Source of the DNA: UBA1189 sp045544835
GTDB taxonomy: Bacteria; Bacteroidota; Bacteroidia; Bacteroidales; Bacteroidaceae
Assembly: GCA_045544835.1 (NCBI GenBank)
Contig: JAZPZS010000035.1
Coordinates: 1 to 33,689, forward strand
Direction: 5' to 3'
Length of the DNA: 33,689 bases
A program made the position numbers and the translations under genes. The notes beneath the pieces were generated by a model. The model was given only the letters and a program-made list of their open reading frames with translations, was not told the origin of the DNA and did no database searches. Positions within the stretch are counted from its first letter, which is position 1. Each line of letters begins with the position of its first letter. Of this stretch, positions 24,595-33,689 are shown one piece after another.

Positions 24595-26211
24595 ATGAAA
24601 TACTTTGATAAGATAAAATATATCGGAATGTTGTGCCTGATGCCATTGGCATTGGTGGGCTGTTCCGATACTTGGGATGCCCACTACAATGGGGGTGGTC
24701 AGGAGATGAAGGCCGATAAGACTTTGTGGGAGGAGATTGATGCTAGGCCAGAGCTAGAAGAGTTTGCAAGGATGCTAGAGTTGTATGGCTATGATAAGAT
24801 GTTGGATGGTGACCAAATGTTTACCGTATTTGCTCCTATAGGTGAAATCGATACTTTGGGATTGACCAAAGAAAAGGTGAAGACCGAAGTGATAGAGAAT
24901 CACATTGCCCGTTTTGTTCACTCAGCCAATGGTACTATGAAAAGTAAGGACGTGGTGATGTTAAATACCAAGATGGTGAATTTTACAGCGACTGCAACGG
25001 GGGCTATGTTTGGTCGGACAGAACTGACTGAACAGTACAATATCATTGCCAAAAATGGCGTGCTGCATGTCATAGCAGCACAGCAGCCTTTCTTCCATAA
25101 TATATGGGAGTATTTGACTACTGATACGCTATATGATAGTATTCGCACCTACCTCTATTCTTTCAATAAGGAGTATCTCGATGAGAGCGCCAGTGTGAAG
25201 GGCGATATCGTCAATGGAAAGCAGGAGTATGAAGACTCCGTGGTTATTACTTCCAATGAGATGTTCTATCGTATCGGTCAATTGAACAATGAGGATAGCA
25301 CTTATTCCATGATTCTTCCCACCAATGCAGCTTGGAGAGAGGCCTATCCGAGGATTTCGGCCTATTATAACTATCCAAGAACTAAGGCAGGACGTGACTC
25401 TTTGAAGCGACTCTATACGGGATTGGCTATGGTAGGAGACTTGGTATTCAGCCATACGGTGCAGAAAGACCCGCAGCAGGCATTGGTCTCTACCTATCCC
25501 GCCTATTATGCCAAAGATCTGCATGTATTTGAGAATCCGTTCGAGAACATCCTTTATGGCTATAACTCCTGGAGTGAAGGTGGTTATGAATGCAGCAATG
25601 GTCGTGTGTTTAAGGTTGACTCTTTGGGTCATAAGCCTTGGCAGTCTTGGCATAGTCGCTTGCAGGTTGAGGGTGAGAACCTTAACGTTATAAAAGTAAC
25701 CGAAACGACTACGAAGGAGCCTATGCGTCGTGCATTGCCCTACACAGACTCCTTGTATACGAAGACCTCTTCTGGAGCATATGTGGAAATTTCGGCTACA
25801 AGTATGGGTGTACAACCTACGATGTCCTATAAGATTTGGAATACATTAGCGGGCAAGTATGATGTGAAGATTGTCTTTCTGCCTCAGTCGTTGGCTACAG
25901 ATGTGCGAACAGCGAATAATATGAAGCCGAATACTTTCAAAGTCTTGTGTTCGTACCGTCGTATGGACGGCACGATGAGTCCATCGGATAATACGGCGGT
26001 CATACATAAGGGCTCACATAAGAATGATCCTTATGTTATTGATACAGTGGATGTAGGGACAATTACACTTCCAGTATGTTCTTATGGAGATGAGGTGGCA
26101 GGTGTCGAACTTACAATAGCTTCAAATATTAATCCGCAACTTGTGAAGAAGGGTAATTGGTCCACTACCTTCCTGATTGATTGTATTATATTGGAACCCT
26201 CTAAAGAATAA
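24595..26211 (+). CDS. FAS1 (fasciclin) domain lipoprotein C with C-terminal beta-rich domain
   Basis: The 538-residue protein has a lipoprotein signal ending ALVGC followed by SDTWDAHY. A first FAS1 domain (about 40-160) shows FARMLELYGYDKMLDGDQMFTVFAPIG.. and NGVLHVI. A second (about 170-330) has YSMILPTNAAWREAYP and VFSHTV. The C-terminal part (about 380-538) begins SGAYVEISATSMGVQPTMSYK and includes AGKYDVKIVFLPQ and STTFLIDCIILEP, a layout like that of lipoprotein B. It ends 4 bp before the likely start of the second SusC. The two FAS1 genes B and C look like diverged relatives. Confidence 0.75.
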   Translation: MKYFDKIKYIGMLCLMPLALVGCSDTWDAHYNGGGQEMKADKTLWEEIDARPELEEFARMLELYGYDKMLDGDQMFTVFAPIGEIDTLGLTKEKVKTEVIENHIARFVHSANGTMKSKDVVMLNTKMVNFTATATGAMFGRTELTEQYNIIAKNGVLHVIAAQQPFFHNIWEYLTTDTLYDSIRTYLYSFNKEYLDESASVKGDIVNGKQEYEDSVVITSNEMFYRIGQLNNEDSTYSMILPTNAAWREAYPRISAYYNYPRTKAGRDSLKRLYTGLAMVGDLVFSHTVQKDPQQALVSTYPAYYAKDLHVFENPFENILYGYNSWSEGGYECSNGRVFKVDSLGHKPWQSWHSRLQVEGENLNVIKVTETTTKEPMRRALPYTDSLYTKTSSGAYVEISATSMGVQPTMSYKIWNTLAGKYDVKIVFLPQSLATDVRTANNMKPNTFKVLCSYRRMDGTMSPSDNTAVIHKGSHKNDPYVIDTVDVGTITLPVCSYGDEVAGVELTIASNINPQLVKKGNWSTTFLIDCIILEPSKE

Positions 26212-26215
26212 ATAT

Positions 26216-29200
26216 ATGGTAAGTAAAATGATGAATTGCAAGCGAAGCATACTTTGTGGTTTGGTTGTAGGGGGGATGCTGTTAGGTACTCCTGTACTAT
26301 ATGCGGCTGCTCCTGAGGAGAAAACAGAGCAGAGCACTGACATGAATACCGTGGCGGCAATAGTATACGATGCGGCTACACGTACTCCATTGGCCGGTGT
26401 GCGTGTGACAGCTCATGGAAATCCCAAGTACTCGGCGATGACTGACGAGAAGGGATTCTATACATTGGATATTCCCCGATATGTCACTTTGTTGGATATC
26501 GTAGCGCCGGGATACAATATGATTCAGATGGCTGCGAACGAGAAGGTGGGGGAGATATTCCTTCACTCTGAGCAGTTCTCTCAGGATTATACAACTGAGA
26601 TTCTTGTGGGTGATGTGGCACAGGCTGAAGACTTCTCGTTGACCACGGCATTGACCGCAGACCAGGAGATAAATACCCGACTCAGTGGTGACTTGCGTTC
26701 TATTACACGTAGCGGTACACCGGCAATGGGTGCTGCCATGTTCATTGGAGGCCTGAACTCCTTGAACGCCAATGCTCAGCCTTTGGTTGTCGTGGATGGT
26801 GTCTTCTTGGATCAGCAGTATGGCCGTGAGGCATTGCACGAGGGGCATTATAATAATGTACTCTCGTCGATCAGCGTAAATGATATAGAGAAAATCACGG
26901 TTCTCAAGAACGCGACTGCACTGTATGGAACGAAAGGTTCAAATGGCGTTATTTTGATTGATACCAAGCGAAGCACAAGCATGGCCACGCGTATTGAGGC
27001 CAATGTGATGGCGGGTATCGAGCTGATGCCTTCGCGTCCTTCAATGATGAATGCAGAGCAATATCGTCTCTATGCTTCAGAGCTGATCGGTACGACAGAT
27101 ACGAAAGAAACGGAGTTCCGATTCTTGACCAACGACCCCGAGGACTACTATTACCACATGTACCATAATGATACCCGTTGGGACGATTATGTCTATCGTG
27201 AGGCTATCTCGCAGAACTATAACATCAGCGTGCAGGGTGGTGATGAGGTTGCAGACTATAACCTCTCGTTGGGATATGTCAGCGCTGAGAGTACATTGGA
27301 CTACAATGATTTCAGCCGTATGAATCTTCGATTCAATACGGATATTAAGTTGGTCGGTGATTTGAGCACTCGTTTCGACGTGGCATACAACTACAATACA
27401 CGTAATTTGCGTGACGATGGCATTATCGAGGACTTCTCGGAAGAGACCATCCTGTCGCCCAACTTCTTGGCTCTGATTAAAGCTCCCTTCCTTAATCCTT
27501 ATATGCAGGATGCGGTGGGTAATCCTACGGAGATTGTGTCGGGAGCCGATAACTTCGCTTCAGGGTTTGGACTGAACACCTCATGGGCAAATCCCGTAGC
27601 CATCAACAAATATGGTGATGCAAAGAACAAGAACCGCTTGGAATATAGCATGTTTAGCCTTTCTTTCGCTCCTCGCTATGATTTTAGCAGTAACTTCTAT
27701 GCGACGACCTTGTTCAACTATTCGTTGTCAACCAATAATCAGCGTGCTTTCGTGCCGATGACAGGTACCCCATCGTTCATTATTGATGGCATCGGCGTTT
27801 CTAATAACAGTTCCTCTTCGTTCAATGCTAAGCAGGAGTCCTTGTTTAGCGATACGAAGTTGGATTGGACGCTTCGTCATAAGGCTCACTACCTCAATCT
27901 GATAGGTGGATTCCGTTATACGAGTGACATGTATGCATCTACGATGCAGAATGGTCACAATACAGGAAACGACAAGACTCCGAATGTGTCGGCAGGCTTG
28001 AACTACAGTGATTTGGGCGGTGCTGATGACGTATGGCGTTCGCTGGCCTATTATGCCAATGCCGATTACAACTATAAGTACAAATATTTCTTGCAGGCGG
28101 GGCTTTCGATGGAGAGCACCTCACGTTTCGGTAGAGATATAGACTCAGCAATCAAGATGGCAGGTGTGCATTGGGCACTCTTTCCTTCAGTGCAGGGTGC
28201 ATGGTTGATATCATCGGAGGAGTTCTTTGATCGAGAGTTTATGGGAATGAATAGTTTGAAATTAAGTGTTGGATATGATGTGTCTGGTAATGATGATATT
28301 GAGCTCAGCGCATCACGTACGAGCCTTAATGCTACGCGTTTCCTTAATGGTTCCATCGGTTTGGTGCTCAATCAGATTGGTAATACCGGCATTCAGTGGG
28401 AAACTACTCATCGTTTCCGTATAGGATTAGATTTGACTGAATATAACGACATCCTCAGGTTGTCGTTCAACGCATTTAAGAGTTATACCGACAACTTGTT
28501 GACCTTGAAGAGTCTGCCTGAGATTACAGGTGAAGGTTATTATTGGTCCAATGACGGTTCGATGGAGAACACGGGCTTTGATGTTGCCTTTAATGCCAAA
28601 CTCATCAACCAAAAGAGTTGGCGTTGGGAGCTTGGTGCCAATATCGCAACATATAAGAATGAAATTACCGCTTTGCCTGACGGAGATTATACGACAAAGA
28701 TTTATGGTGCCAATGTGTTGACCTCGGTAGGTCGTCCTGCTGGTGTCTTCTATGGTTATAAGACAGCTGGAGTATATGCTACGGAGGATGAAGCACGTGA
28801 AGCAGGCCTGACGATTGTTTCCAATACCGGTCAAGTGACTCCGTTCGGTGCAGGTGACATGAAGTTTGTTGACAGCAAGGAGGATAAGGTAATCAATGAG
28901 GAGGATATGGAGGTTATCGGTGACCCTAATCCCGATCTCTTCGGAAACTTCTACTCCAACCTTTCGTACAAGCGTTTCACGTTGAATCTGAACTTCAACT
29001 ATTCTTATGGCAATGATATCTATAATTATCAGCGTTCTCAGCTGGAGAACGGTGCCCAGTTCTTCAATCAGACGACTGCGCTCAACCGTCGTTGGTATGC
29101 TGAAGGACAGGTAACGGATATTCCCAAGGCTACGTTTGGTGACCCTATGGGAAATGCCCGCTTCTCTGATCGTTGGATAGAGGATGGCTCGTATCTTCGC

Positions 29201-29419
29201 CTGCGCAGTGTGACACTCAGCTATGCTTTGCCGATCAACTCTGTTTATCTGCAGGGTGTTACCGTATGGGCTACAGCCAACAACTTGTTTACACTGACCA
29301 ATTATTTGGGCGGTGACCCAGAGGTGTGGGCTGGAAACTCTGTTCTCTATCAAGGTATAGACCGAGGTCTTACGGCACAAGGACGTAGCTTGTTGCTTGG
29401 TGTTAAGATTAATCTCTAA
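26216..29419 (+). CDS. susC: SusC-like TonB-dependent outer-membrane transporter 2
   Basis: I take the ATG at 26216 (1067 residues, MVSKMMNCKRSILCGLVVGG), 4 bp after the previous stop. A frame from 26177 would overlap the upstream gene and lack a clean signal peptide. The order is signal peptide (cleavage after LYAAA), regulatory-like domain (VAAIVYDAATRTPLAGVRVT..), plug domain and a barrel ending SLLLGVKINL. The plug keeps LNANAQPLVVVDG and NGVILIDTKRS, but the usual QGRxxG and RG motifs are replaced (RLSGDLRSITRSGTPAMGAA, FIGGLNSL), so it is a divergent member. It probably works with the SusD encoded 17 bp downstream. Confidence 0.92.
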   Translation: MVSKMMNCKRSILCGLVVGGMLLGTPVLYAAAPEEKTEQSTDMNTVAAIVYDAATRTPLAGVRVTAHGNPKYSAMTDEKGFYTLDIPRYVTLLDIVAPGYNMIQMAANEKVGEIFLHSEQFSQDYTTEILVGDVAQAEDFSLTTALTADQEINTRLSGDLRSITRSGTPAMGAAMFIGGLNSLNANAQPLVVVDGVFLDQQYGREALHEGHYNNVLSSISVNDIEKITVLKNATALYGTKGSNGVILIDTKRSTSMATRIEANVMAGIELMPSRPSMMNAEQYRLYASELIGTTDTKETEFRFLTNDPEDYYYHMYHNDTRWDDYVYREAISQNYNISVQGGDEVADYNLSLGYVSAESTLDYNDFSRMNLRFNTDIKLVGDLSTRFDVAYNYNTRNLRDDGIIEDFSEETILSPNFLALIKAPFLNPYMQDAVGNPTEIVSGADNFASGFGLNTSWANPVAINKYGDAKNKNRLEYSMFSLSFAPRYDFSSNFYATTLFNYSLSTNNQRAFVPMTGTPSFIIDGIGVSNNSSSSFNAKQESLFSDTKLDWTLRHKAHYLNLIGGFRYTSDMYASTMQNGHNTGNDKTPNVSAGLNYSDLGGADDVWRSLAYYANADYNYKYKYFLQAGLSMESTSRFGRDIDSAIKMAGVHWALFPSVQGAWLISSEEFFDREFMGMNSLKLSVGYDVSGNDDIELSASRTSLNATRFLNGSIGLVLNQIGNTGIQWETTHRFRIGLDLTEYNDILRLSFNAFKSYTDNLLTLKSLPEITGEGYYWSNDGSMENTGFDVAFNAKLINQKSWRWELGANIATYKNEITALPDGDYTTKIYGANVLTSVGRPAGVFYGYKTAGVYATEDEAREAGLTIVSNTGQVTPFGAGDMKFVDSKEDKVINEEDMEVIGDPNPDLFGNFYSNLSYKRFTLNLNFNYSYGNDIYNYQRSQLENGAQFFNQTTALNRRWYAEGQVTDIPKATFGDPMGNARFSDRWIEDGSYLRLRSVTLSYALPINSVYLQGVTVWATANNLFTLTNYLGGDPEVWAGNSVLYQGIDRGLTAQGRSLLLGVKINL

Positions 29420-29436
29420 TATAAACGGAACGATAT

Positions 29437-31287
29437 ATGAAAAGAAAAACAATAGTATACTCGATGATGCTGTCATTCCTGTTGGCAGGTTTTACAGCAT
29501 GTGAAGACATGTTGGATGTCAGTTCTTCATCAATACAGTATGAGGATACGCACAACCTTAATTCGGCAGGCGATAGCCTCTATTCGGTTATTGGAATCTT
29601 AAGTAAGTTGCAGACTATAGCCGACCGCACTGTTCTTATGGGTGAACTACGTGGCGATCTCGTTGTAGAGAATGAGAATACTCCAAACGACTTGCGCGAA
29701 ATCATCAATCATCAGGTTTCGCCTTCTAATCCCTATTGCGACTATAGCGATTACTATGCCGTAATCAACAATTGCAACTATTTCCTTTCCAAGGTGGATA
29801 CCAATATCGTCGTATCTAACAAGAAAGTCATGGTCAAGGAGATGGCAGCGGTGAAAGCCATTCGTGCTTGGGTCTACATGCAGCTTGCTTTGGTCTATGA
29901 GTCAGTGCCGTTCATCACGGAGCCTATACTCTCGGTTGTGGATGCTGAGAAGGATTATCCTAAGTACAACTTGGAGGATATGTGCGACTATTTCATCGAG
30001 GAACTGCTCCCCTTTATGGAAACGGAGCTTCCTTCCTACGGTACGATTGACGGAATTAATTCGAAGAATCTCTTCTTCCCCATACGTTTGCTTTTAGGCG
30101 ATATGTTTTTGTGGAAGCAGGACTACTGGAATGCTTTCCGTTGCTATGCAGACTATACCTATAAGAATTCGACGAAGATGTCTTTTAATGGCACTAAAGT
30201 TTCCAGTGTGAGTGCCACGACTAATGATATCAGTGGTATTGGCATTACGACTTCCGGCAGTGAAGATATCACAGTTATTCGTATGGCGGCCAACAAATTG
30301 TATGGTACGGTATCCAACTTGCCCAATATCTTCAGCCCGACCGATGTAAATGTTGGTAAGCGTGCGGTGGCTCCCTCCTATAGTTGGAAGGAACTTTCGG
30401 AAAGTCAGGATTATGCTTACTTTCCTGAAGATGAGGCGGGTACGGCGGTTAAGTACTTCTCGTGTGGTGACCTTCGCGCATATTCAACCTTCAGATATGA
30501 ATGGACTGACGGCTCGTTCAACCCCGATTTTGGTGGTAGCGACCAGGCTTGGTACTTGGCCGATATCGAGAATGAGTATAAGATTAATTCCAAGTATGAG
30601 GAGGGTTTCAGAAATGTGAGTGTTTACCGTGTCGGCAATGTGTATCTTCGCATGGCTGAGGCTCTCAATTGTACAGGTAATCCTACTGCAGCATTTAAGA
30701 TTCTTAAGAATGGAATGCGTGATATCCGTACCACCCCTACAACCTTTTCTTACTTATTCCCTACGACAGGTAATGGGGAGATTGTAGGTATCCACTCACG
30801 TGGATGTGGTAACTCCGTGGCTAACGAACGCTATAAGTTGGATCTTTCAGACTTTGAGTATACTGGTAAATGGCATAGCGTTGCTTTCTATCAAGACTCT
30901 ACCTATTCAAATAAGTTTGGTCTTGTCAGAGACACGGTCGTTTATTATTCTGAAGTTAGCCCCGAGTATTCTTCTAATTTTATTTTAGTAGACTCTACAT
31001 TGAAAAAGCCCATGTTCATTGGGGAACCTGATACCTTGTTCTATGTGTTCGGTCCTGCCAAGTATTTGATGAATACTTTGGAGGAGATGATTGTTGATGA
31101 GATGGCTATGGAAACCGCTTTCGAGGGGCATCGTTTCTACGATTTGATGCGTGTCGCTATTCGTCGTGGCGACAACTCTTATCTGGCCGAAAAGGTAGCT
31201 CGCCGTGAAGGTATGGCTACTCCTCGCAACGAAGAGTTGTATGAGCGACTAAAAGACCGCAACAATTGGTATATTCATAAGCAATAA
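29437..31287 (+). CDS. susD: SusD/RagB-family substrate-binding lipoprotein 2
   Basis: The 616-residue protein has a lipoprotein signal (lipobox FTAC, then EDMLDVSSS). It retains the SusD plan: LMGELRGDLVVEN near 68-80, helical ATPase-free repeats with MAAVKAIRAWVYMQLALVYE (about 135-155), VYLRMAEALNCTG, and MAMETAFEGHRFYDLMRVAIRRGD near 553-575. It is longer than SusD 1 because of an insert rich in Ser/Tyr in the middle (about 420-530). It is the last gene of the operon, followed by a strong terminator. Confidence 0.93.
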   Translation: MKRKTIVYSMMLSFLLAGFTACEDMLDVSSSSIQYEDTHNLNSAGDSLYSVIGILSKLQTIADRTVLMGELRGDLVVENENTPNDLREIINHQVSPSNPYCDYSDYYAVINNCNYFLSKVDTNIVVSNKKVMVKEMAAVKAIRAWVYMQLALVYESVPFITEPILSVVDAEKDYPKYNLEDMCDYFIEELLPFMETELPSYGTIDGINSKNLFFPIRLLLGDMFLWKQDYWNAFRCYADYTYKNSTKMSFNGTKVSSVSATTNDISGIGITTSGSEDITVIRMAANKLYGTVSNLPNIFSPTDVNVGKRAVAPSYSWKELSESQDYAYFPEDEAGTAVKYFSCGDLRAYSTFRYEWTDGSFNPDFGGSDQAWYLADIENEYKINSKYEEGFRNVSVYRVGNVYLRMAEALNCTGNPTAAFKILKNGMRDIRTTPTTFSYLFPTTGNGEIVGIHSRGCGNSVANERYKLDLSDFEYTGKWHSVAFYQDSTYSNKFGLVRDTVVYYSEVSPEYSSNFILVDSTLKKPMFIGEPDTLFYVFGPAKYLMNTLEEMIVDEMAMETAFEGHRFYDLMRVAIRRGDNSYLAEKVARREGMATPRNEELYERLKDRNNWYIHKQ

Positions 31288-31310
31288 CCGCGCAGACATG
31301 GTTTACATAA

Positions 31311-31350
31311 TTAGGGGTGCTACCGATAAGGAAGCACCCCTAATACTTTT
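31311..31350 (+). terminator. Strong terminator at the end of the FAS1/Sus operon
   Basis: TTAGGGGTGCT (31311-31321) and AGCACCCCTAA (31333-31343) form a perfect 11-bp stem with an 11-nt loop, followed by TACTTTTA. It stands between convergent units and could act on the opposite strand as well. Confidence 0.85.
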
Positions 31351-31360
31351 ATTTGCTCAT

Positions 31361-33619
31361 TCAATAGATTCTTTTCTTTTTATTTACAATGTAAACGCCT
31401 TTGGGTAGTTCATGACTATCGTTTTTCTCTGAGACTTTCACTCCATGTAGTGTAAAGATACTTTCATCTTGAGGAGAGGGGATAGCTTCTACATTGTCGG
31501 GAGCACCGAGGTATTGTTGCATCTCGGGATAGCAGCTCACGAGTGAGTCGCGCGTGTAGAAGTTGATGTCGCTGATAGTGGCGCTGCCGTCGCTATGGGT
31601 CGTGGTAAGGCCAAAGACGGTGTTCATGGCTTGTCCGTTGGTTGAAAAACTTATGGTGTCGGTCTTTATGTAGTCGTTTAGCTTGCTTTGGGTGATGTCC
31701 CAAACAAACAGCGATTGCCCATCGGCAATCGTTGTACTATAGGTTGGGGCAACCTGACTCCCGTGATTGGCTCCGCATAGCCACCAGAGATACGATGACC
31801 CGCTGGCTCGTCGTAGTGGAGTGCCACAGACGGTAAAGTATCGTTGCTTCTGGGTGATGTAGGAATAGTCGTCGTAATAGGGTGCATACTGCAAGGCTAT
31901 ATTGTTATTGCCTTGCTTGCCGTAGACGGTGAGGGTATTGGCTTCAGTATCGTGGACTACCTTATTGACGCGGTTGGCATCGCCCGATATCCATTGAGTG
32001 CAAATGAAGGAGTAGAGGGGCTTCACGGCATAGTTCTTGAGCAGGCGCAGATAGTAGAGGCCAGGGGCAGGAGTACTACCTGATGCATGGAAGCGCACGG
32101 TGATGCTGTCGGGCAGGATACCGTCGACCATCAGCAGCTCTTCGCTGATGGGATGTTCCCAGTTGTAGTGGCCGCTGAAGGACTTCTTTCCCAGGGTCAT
32201 CGTAGTGAGCTTCTTGTCGTTGACGTAGATGGTGACTACGCGTCCAGCGTCGGCAGAGTGGAAGCGGCACATGAGTGATACGTTCTCCTTGATGCCTTGT
32301 GTGGCGAGTTGGTAGCTGAACGACTGTCCGCTCTGGCAGTCCACATAAAACTCGCCGTCGTAGCTGCCCTTGCCGAAGGTGCCTTGTAGCACATGGCCTG
32401 CATCGCTCTGCTGCTCACCCGTGGCCACGAAGTCGAGGGTGCGGTTGTTGAGGCGCTGCAGTGCTTCCTCCTCTGCTATAATCTCTAGTTTGATTTCGTC
32501 CCATTCTTCAGCTGTCAATTGGTTCCAATAGGTCATGTAGCGGGCTTCGTGGATGGTGTAGAAGGGCTGCAGAATGAGGTCAGCCCAACGCTGGCTGTTG
32601 TAGAGGCCGGGGCGTATCTTGAAGTGGAGCTTCTCGGCGTCGACCATATAGATGGAGTCGAGCACGTGGGCGCGGTCACCGATGAGCATGGGGGCCGAGG
32701 TGAGGCTGAGCTGGGCGCCCTGTCCGGGGGCGTGGTCCATACGGCCTTCGCCAGCATGCTGGCCTGTGAGGTTCTCGATACTGGTGATGGCTCCCAGGAG
32801 GATGGGACCATAGCGCAGGGCTATGTAGTCGTCGTAGCCGGGGCAAGGGAGGTAGTTGAGCAGCATGGGCAGCGATACACTAATCTCGTCGCCGGCTTTC
32901 CACTCCTCTTTAATATATATATAGCCGTCGCGCTCTTCTGTGGTGGGGGTGTCACCATTGATGGCGATGCCGAAGCCGCCGCACCATGAGGGCTTGCGGA
33001 TGGCGATGGTGTAGTCGCCAGCCTTGTCGATGGTGAGTCTTGTGCCCGGCTCGTAAGGGAAGCGGGTATGCTGGGTGAGGGCATAGGTTTCGTCGGTGAG
33101 TACCGAGGGTACGAAGAGGTTGACGTAAAGCGTGTTTTTCTCCGTGTCGCGACTATAGACAAACTCGCCATACTTGCTGTGGTTCTCCATGCCGGTGCCT
33201 ACGCAGCACCACATGCCCTGGTTGACCTGTGAATACATGCGATAGTGTTGTGGACGCAGCGAGGTGAAGTATACGTAGCCGCCTGTCTCGGGGTGCTGGG
33301 TGGAGAGGATGTGGTTGAACATGGCCATCTCGTAGAAGTCACCGTACTTGCCATGGGCACCGTCGGCAAAGAGGTCCTCGGTGAGCTTGAGCATATTGTT
33401 GGTGTTGCAGCTCTCGGGGCCGTCGGTCATGGTGATGTGGTGGTGGGCGTTGCTGTGTTGCACGAAGTGCTCGTTCACGCTGTTGCCGCCTAGGGCTACG
33501 GTACGGTTCTCTACCACATCGGTCCAGAAGTTCTCGGCGGAACGCCTTAATTGTGAATTGTCAATTGTGAATTGTGAATTATGAATTGCCCTCAAGCTCC
33601 TCGAGCCGTTTCTTGGCAT
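31361..33619 (-). pseudogene. GH127 (DUF1680) beta-L-arabinofuranosidase-like remnant, 5'-truncated
   Basis: The open frame gives 752 residues, but the family sequence starts only at about residue 28 (AENFWTDVVENRTVALGG). In complete GH127 proteins about 300 residues of the catalytic barrel, plus a signal peptide, come before this point. The first 24 residues are encoded by the end of a Sel1-type gene and a 7-bp tandem repeat, so no proper start exists. The remaining catalytic parts are intact: Glu50 (NEHF; acid/base position), Glu69 and Cys71 (ESC) and Cys138-Cys139 (WCC), matching the zinc/cysteine site of HypBA1. C-terminal domains resemble DUF4986 and DUF6805, and the end (LPKGVYIVNKKKRIY) resembles a sorting tail. 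GH127 enzymes release arabinofuranose from plant glycans. I regard it as broken, unless an assembly error hides the N-terminus. Confidence 0.75.
33550..33588. repeat. Heptamer tandem repeat, ATTGTGA-type
   Basis: Five and a half 7-bp units (ATTGTGA, ATTGTCA, ATTGTGA, ATTGTGA, ATTATGA, ATTG) lie exactly at the junction of the Sel1 tail and the GH127 remnant. One copy supplies the Sel1 stop codon. Confidence 0.8.
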
Positions 33620-33689
33620 GTGTACTACCTAAGCAAGCCGCGCGGTCATAGTATGCCAGAGCCAGTTCCCTGTTTTCAGGCACCCCTTC
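33579..33689 (-). CDS. Sel1-repeat protein, C-terminal end only
   Basis: The minus strand enters from the window edge with EGVPENRELALAYYDRAA followed by CLGSTHAKKRLEELEGNS and a stop at 33579-33581. The pattern G-V-P-x-N-x-x-x-A-x-x-Y-x-x-A-A-x-x-G-x-x-x-A matches a Sel1-like (TPR-related) repeat. Such repeats act as protein-binding scaffolds. Only 36 residues are in the window, so the function and the rest of the protein are unknown. The stop lies in the heptamer repeat. Confidence 0.75.
   Translation of the reverse strand, partial: EGVPENRELALAYYDRAACLGSTHAKKRLEELEGNS

Noticed and set aside
28427..29476. 349-residue minus-strand open frame opposite SusC 2
   Set aside because: It lies entirely against a well supported SusC gene. 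The peptide looks like an antisense shadow without domain features.

Overview
The window looks like a chromosomal segment of a gut-type Bacteroidales (Bacteroides/Prevotella relatives). The reasons are paired SusC/SusD genes, lipoproteins with short Cys-anchored signal peptides, several promoters matching the Bacteroidetes -7 consensus TAnnTTTG, few Shine-Dalgarno sequences, and REP-like GTCATTCTGAGC dyads. No tRNA, rRNA or CRISPR array was recognised. The genus cannot be fixed from the sequence alone.

Layout. (1) 1-258, minus: start of a type I restriction-modification methyltransferase (hsdM), cut by the window edge. (2) 259-1064: about 800 bp without a credible gene but rich in structure: two GCCA..TGGC hairpins with complementary C and G loops, a 31-bp inverted repeat pair, and four 18-bp palindromes spaced exactly 22 bp apart. 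(3) 1065-4580, minus: a pectin-type operon with a GH28 polygalacturonase lipoprotein, a DUF4861 secreted protein and a HAD phosphatase. (4) 4725-9768: housekeeping genes, namely a tetrapyrrole-methylase-fold methyltransferase, glyA, a Sua5/YciO-type protein, a nitroreductase, a DUF2520 Rossmann protein and Maf. (5) 10036-14568, plus: a 1510-residue PL11 rhamnogalacturonan lyase with a long C-terminal region of autotransporter-type beta-strand repeats. (6) 14910-31287, plus: a tightly packed seven-gene operon, FAS1 lipoprotein - SusC - SusD - FAS1 lipoprotein - FAS1 lipoprotein - SusC - SusD, with no enzyme inside it, closed by a strong terminator at 31311-31350. (7) 31361-33689, minus: a 5'-truncated GH127 (DUF1680) remnant fused through a 7-bp tandem repeat to the tail of a Sel1-repeat protein.

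How the parts could work together. GH28, DUF4861, PL11 and the GH127 remnant all point to pectin, with rhamnogalacturonan I the most likely target: PL11 cuts the RG-I backbone, GH28 removes or cleaves galacturonate, and the twin SusC/SusD transporters import oligosaccharides. The three FAS1 lipoproteins are unusual partners and are candidates for surface glycan-binding or adhesive subunits. No hybrid two-component or ECF sigma regulator lies in the window, so control must come from outside it or from the promoters noted.

The items I would look at first are the FAS1/SusCD operon, the PL11/beta-repeat fusion, the palindrome array with its flanking inverted repeats, and the heptamer tandem repeats that sit at gene ends, at two of which a gene seems truncated or missing.
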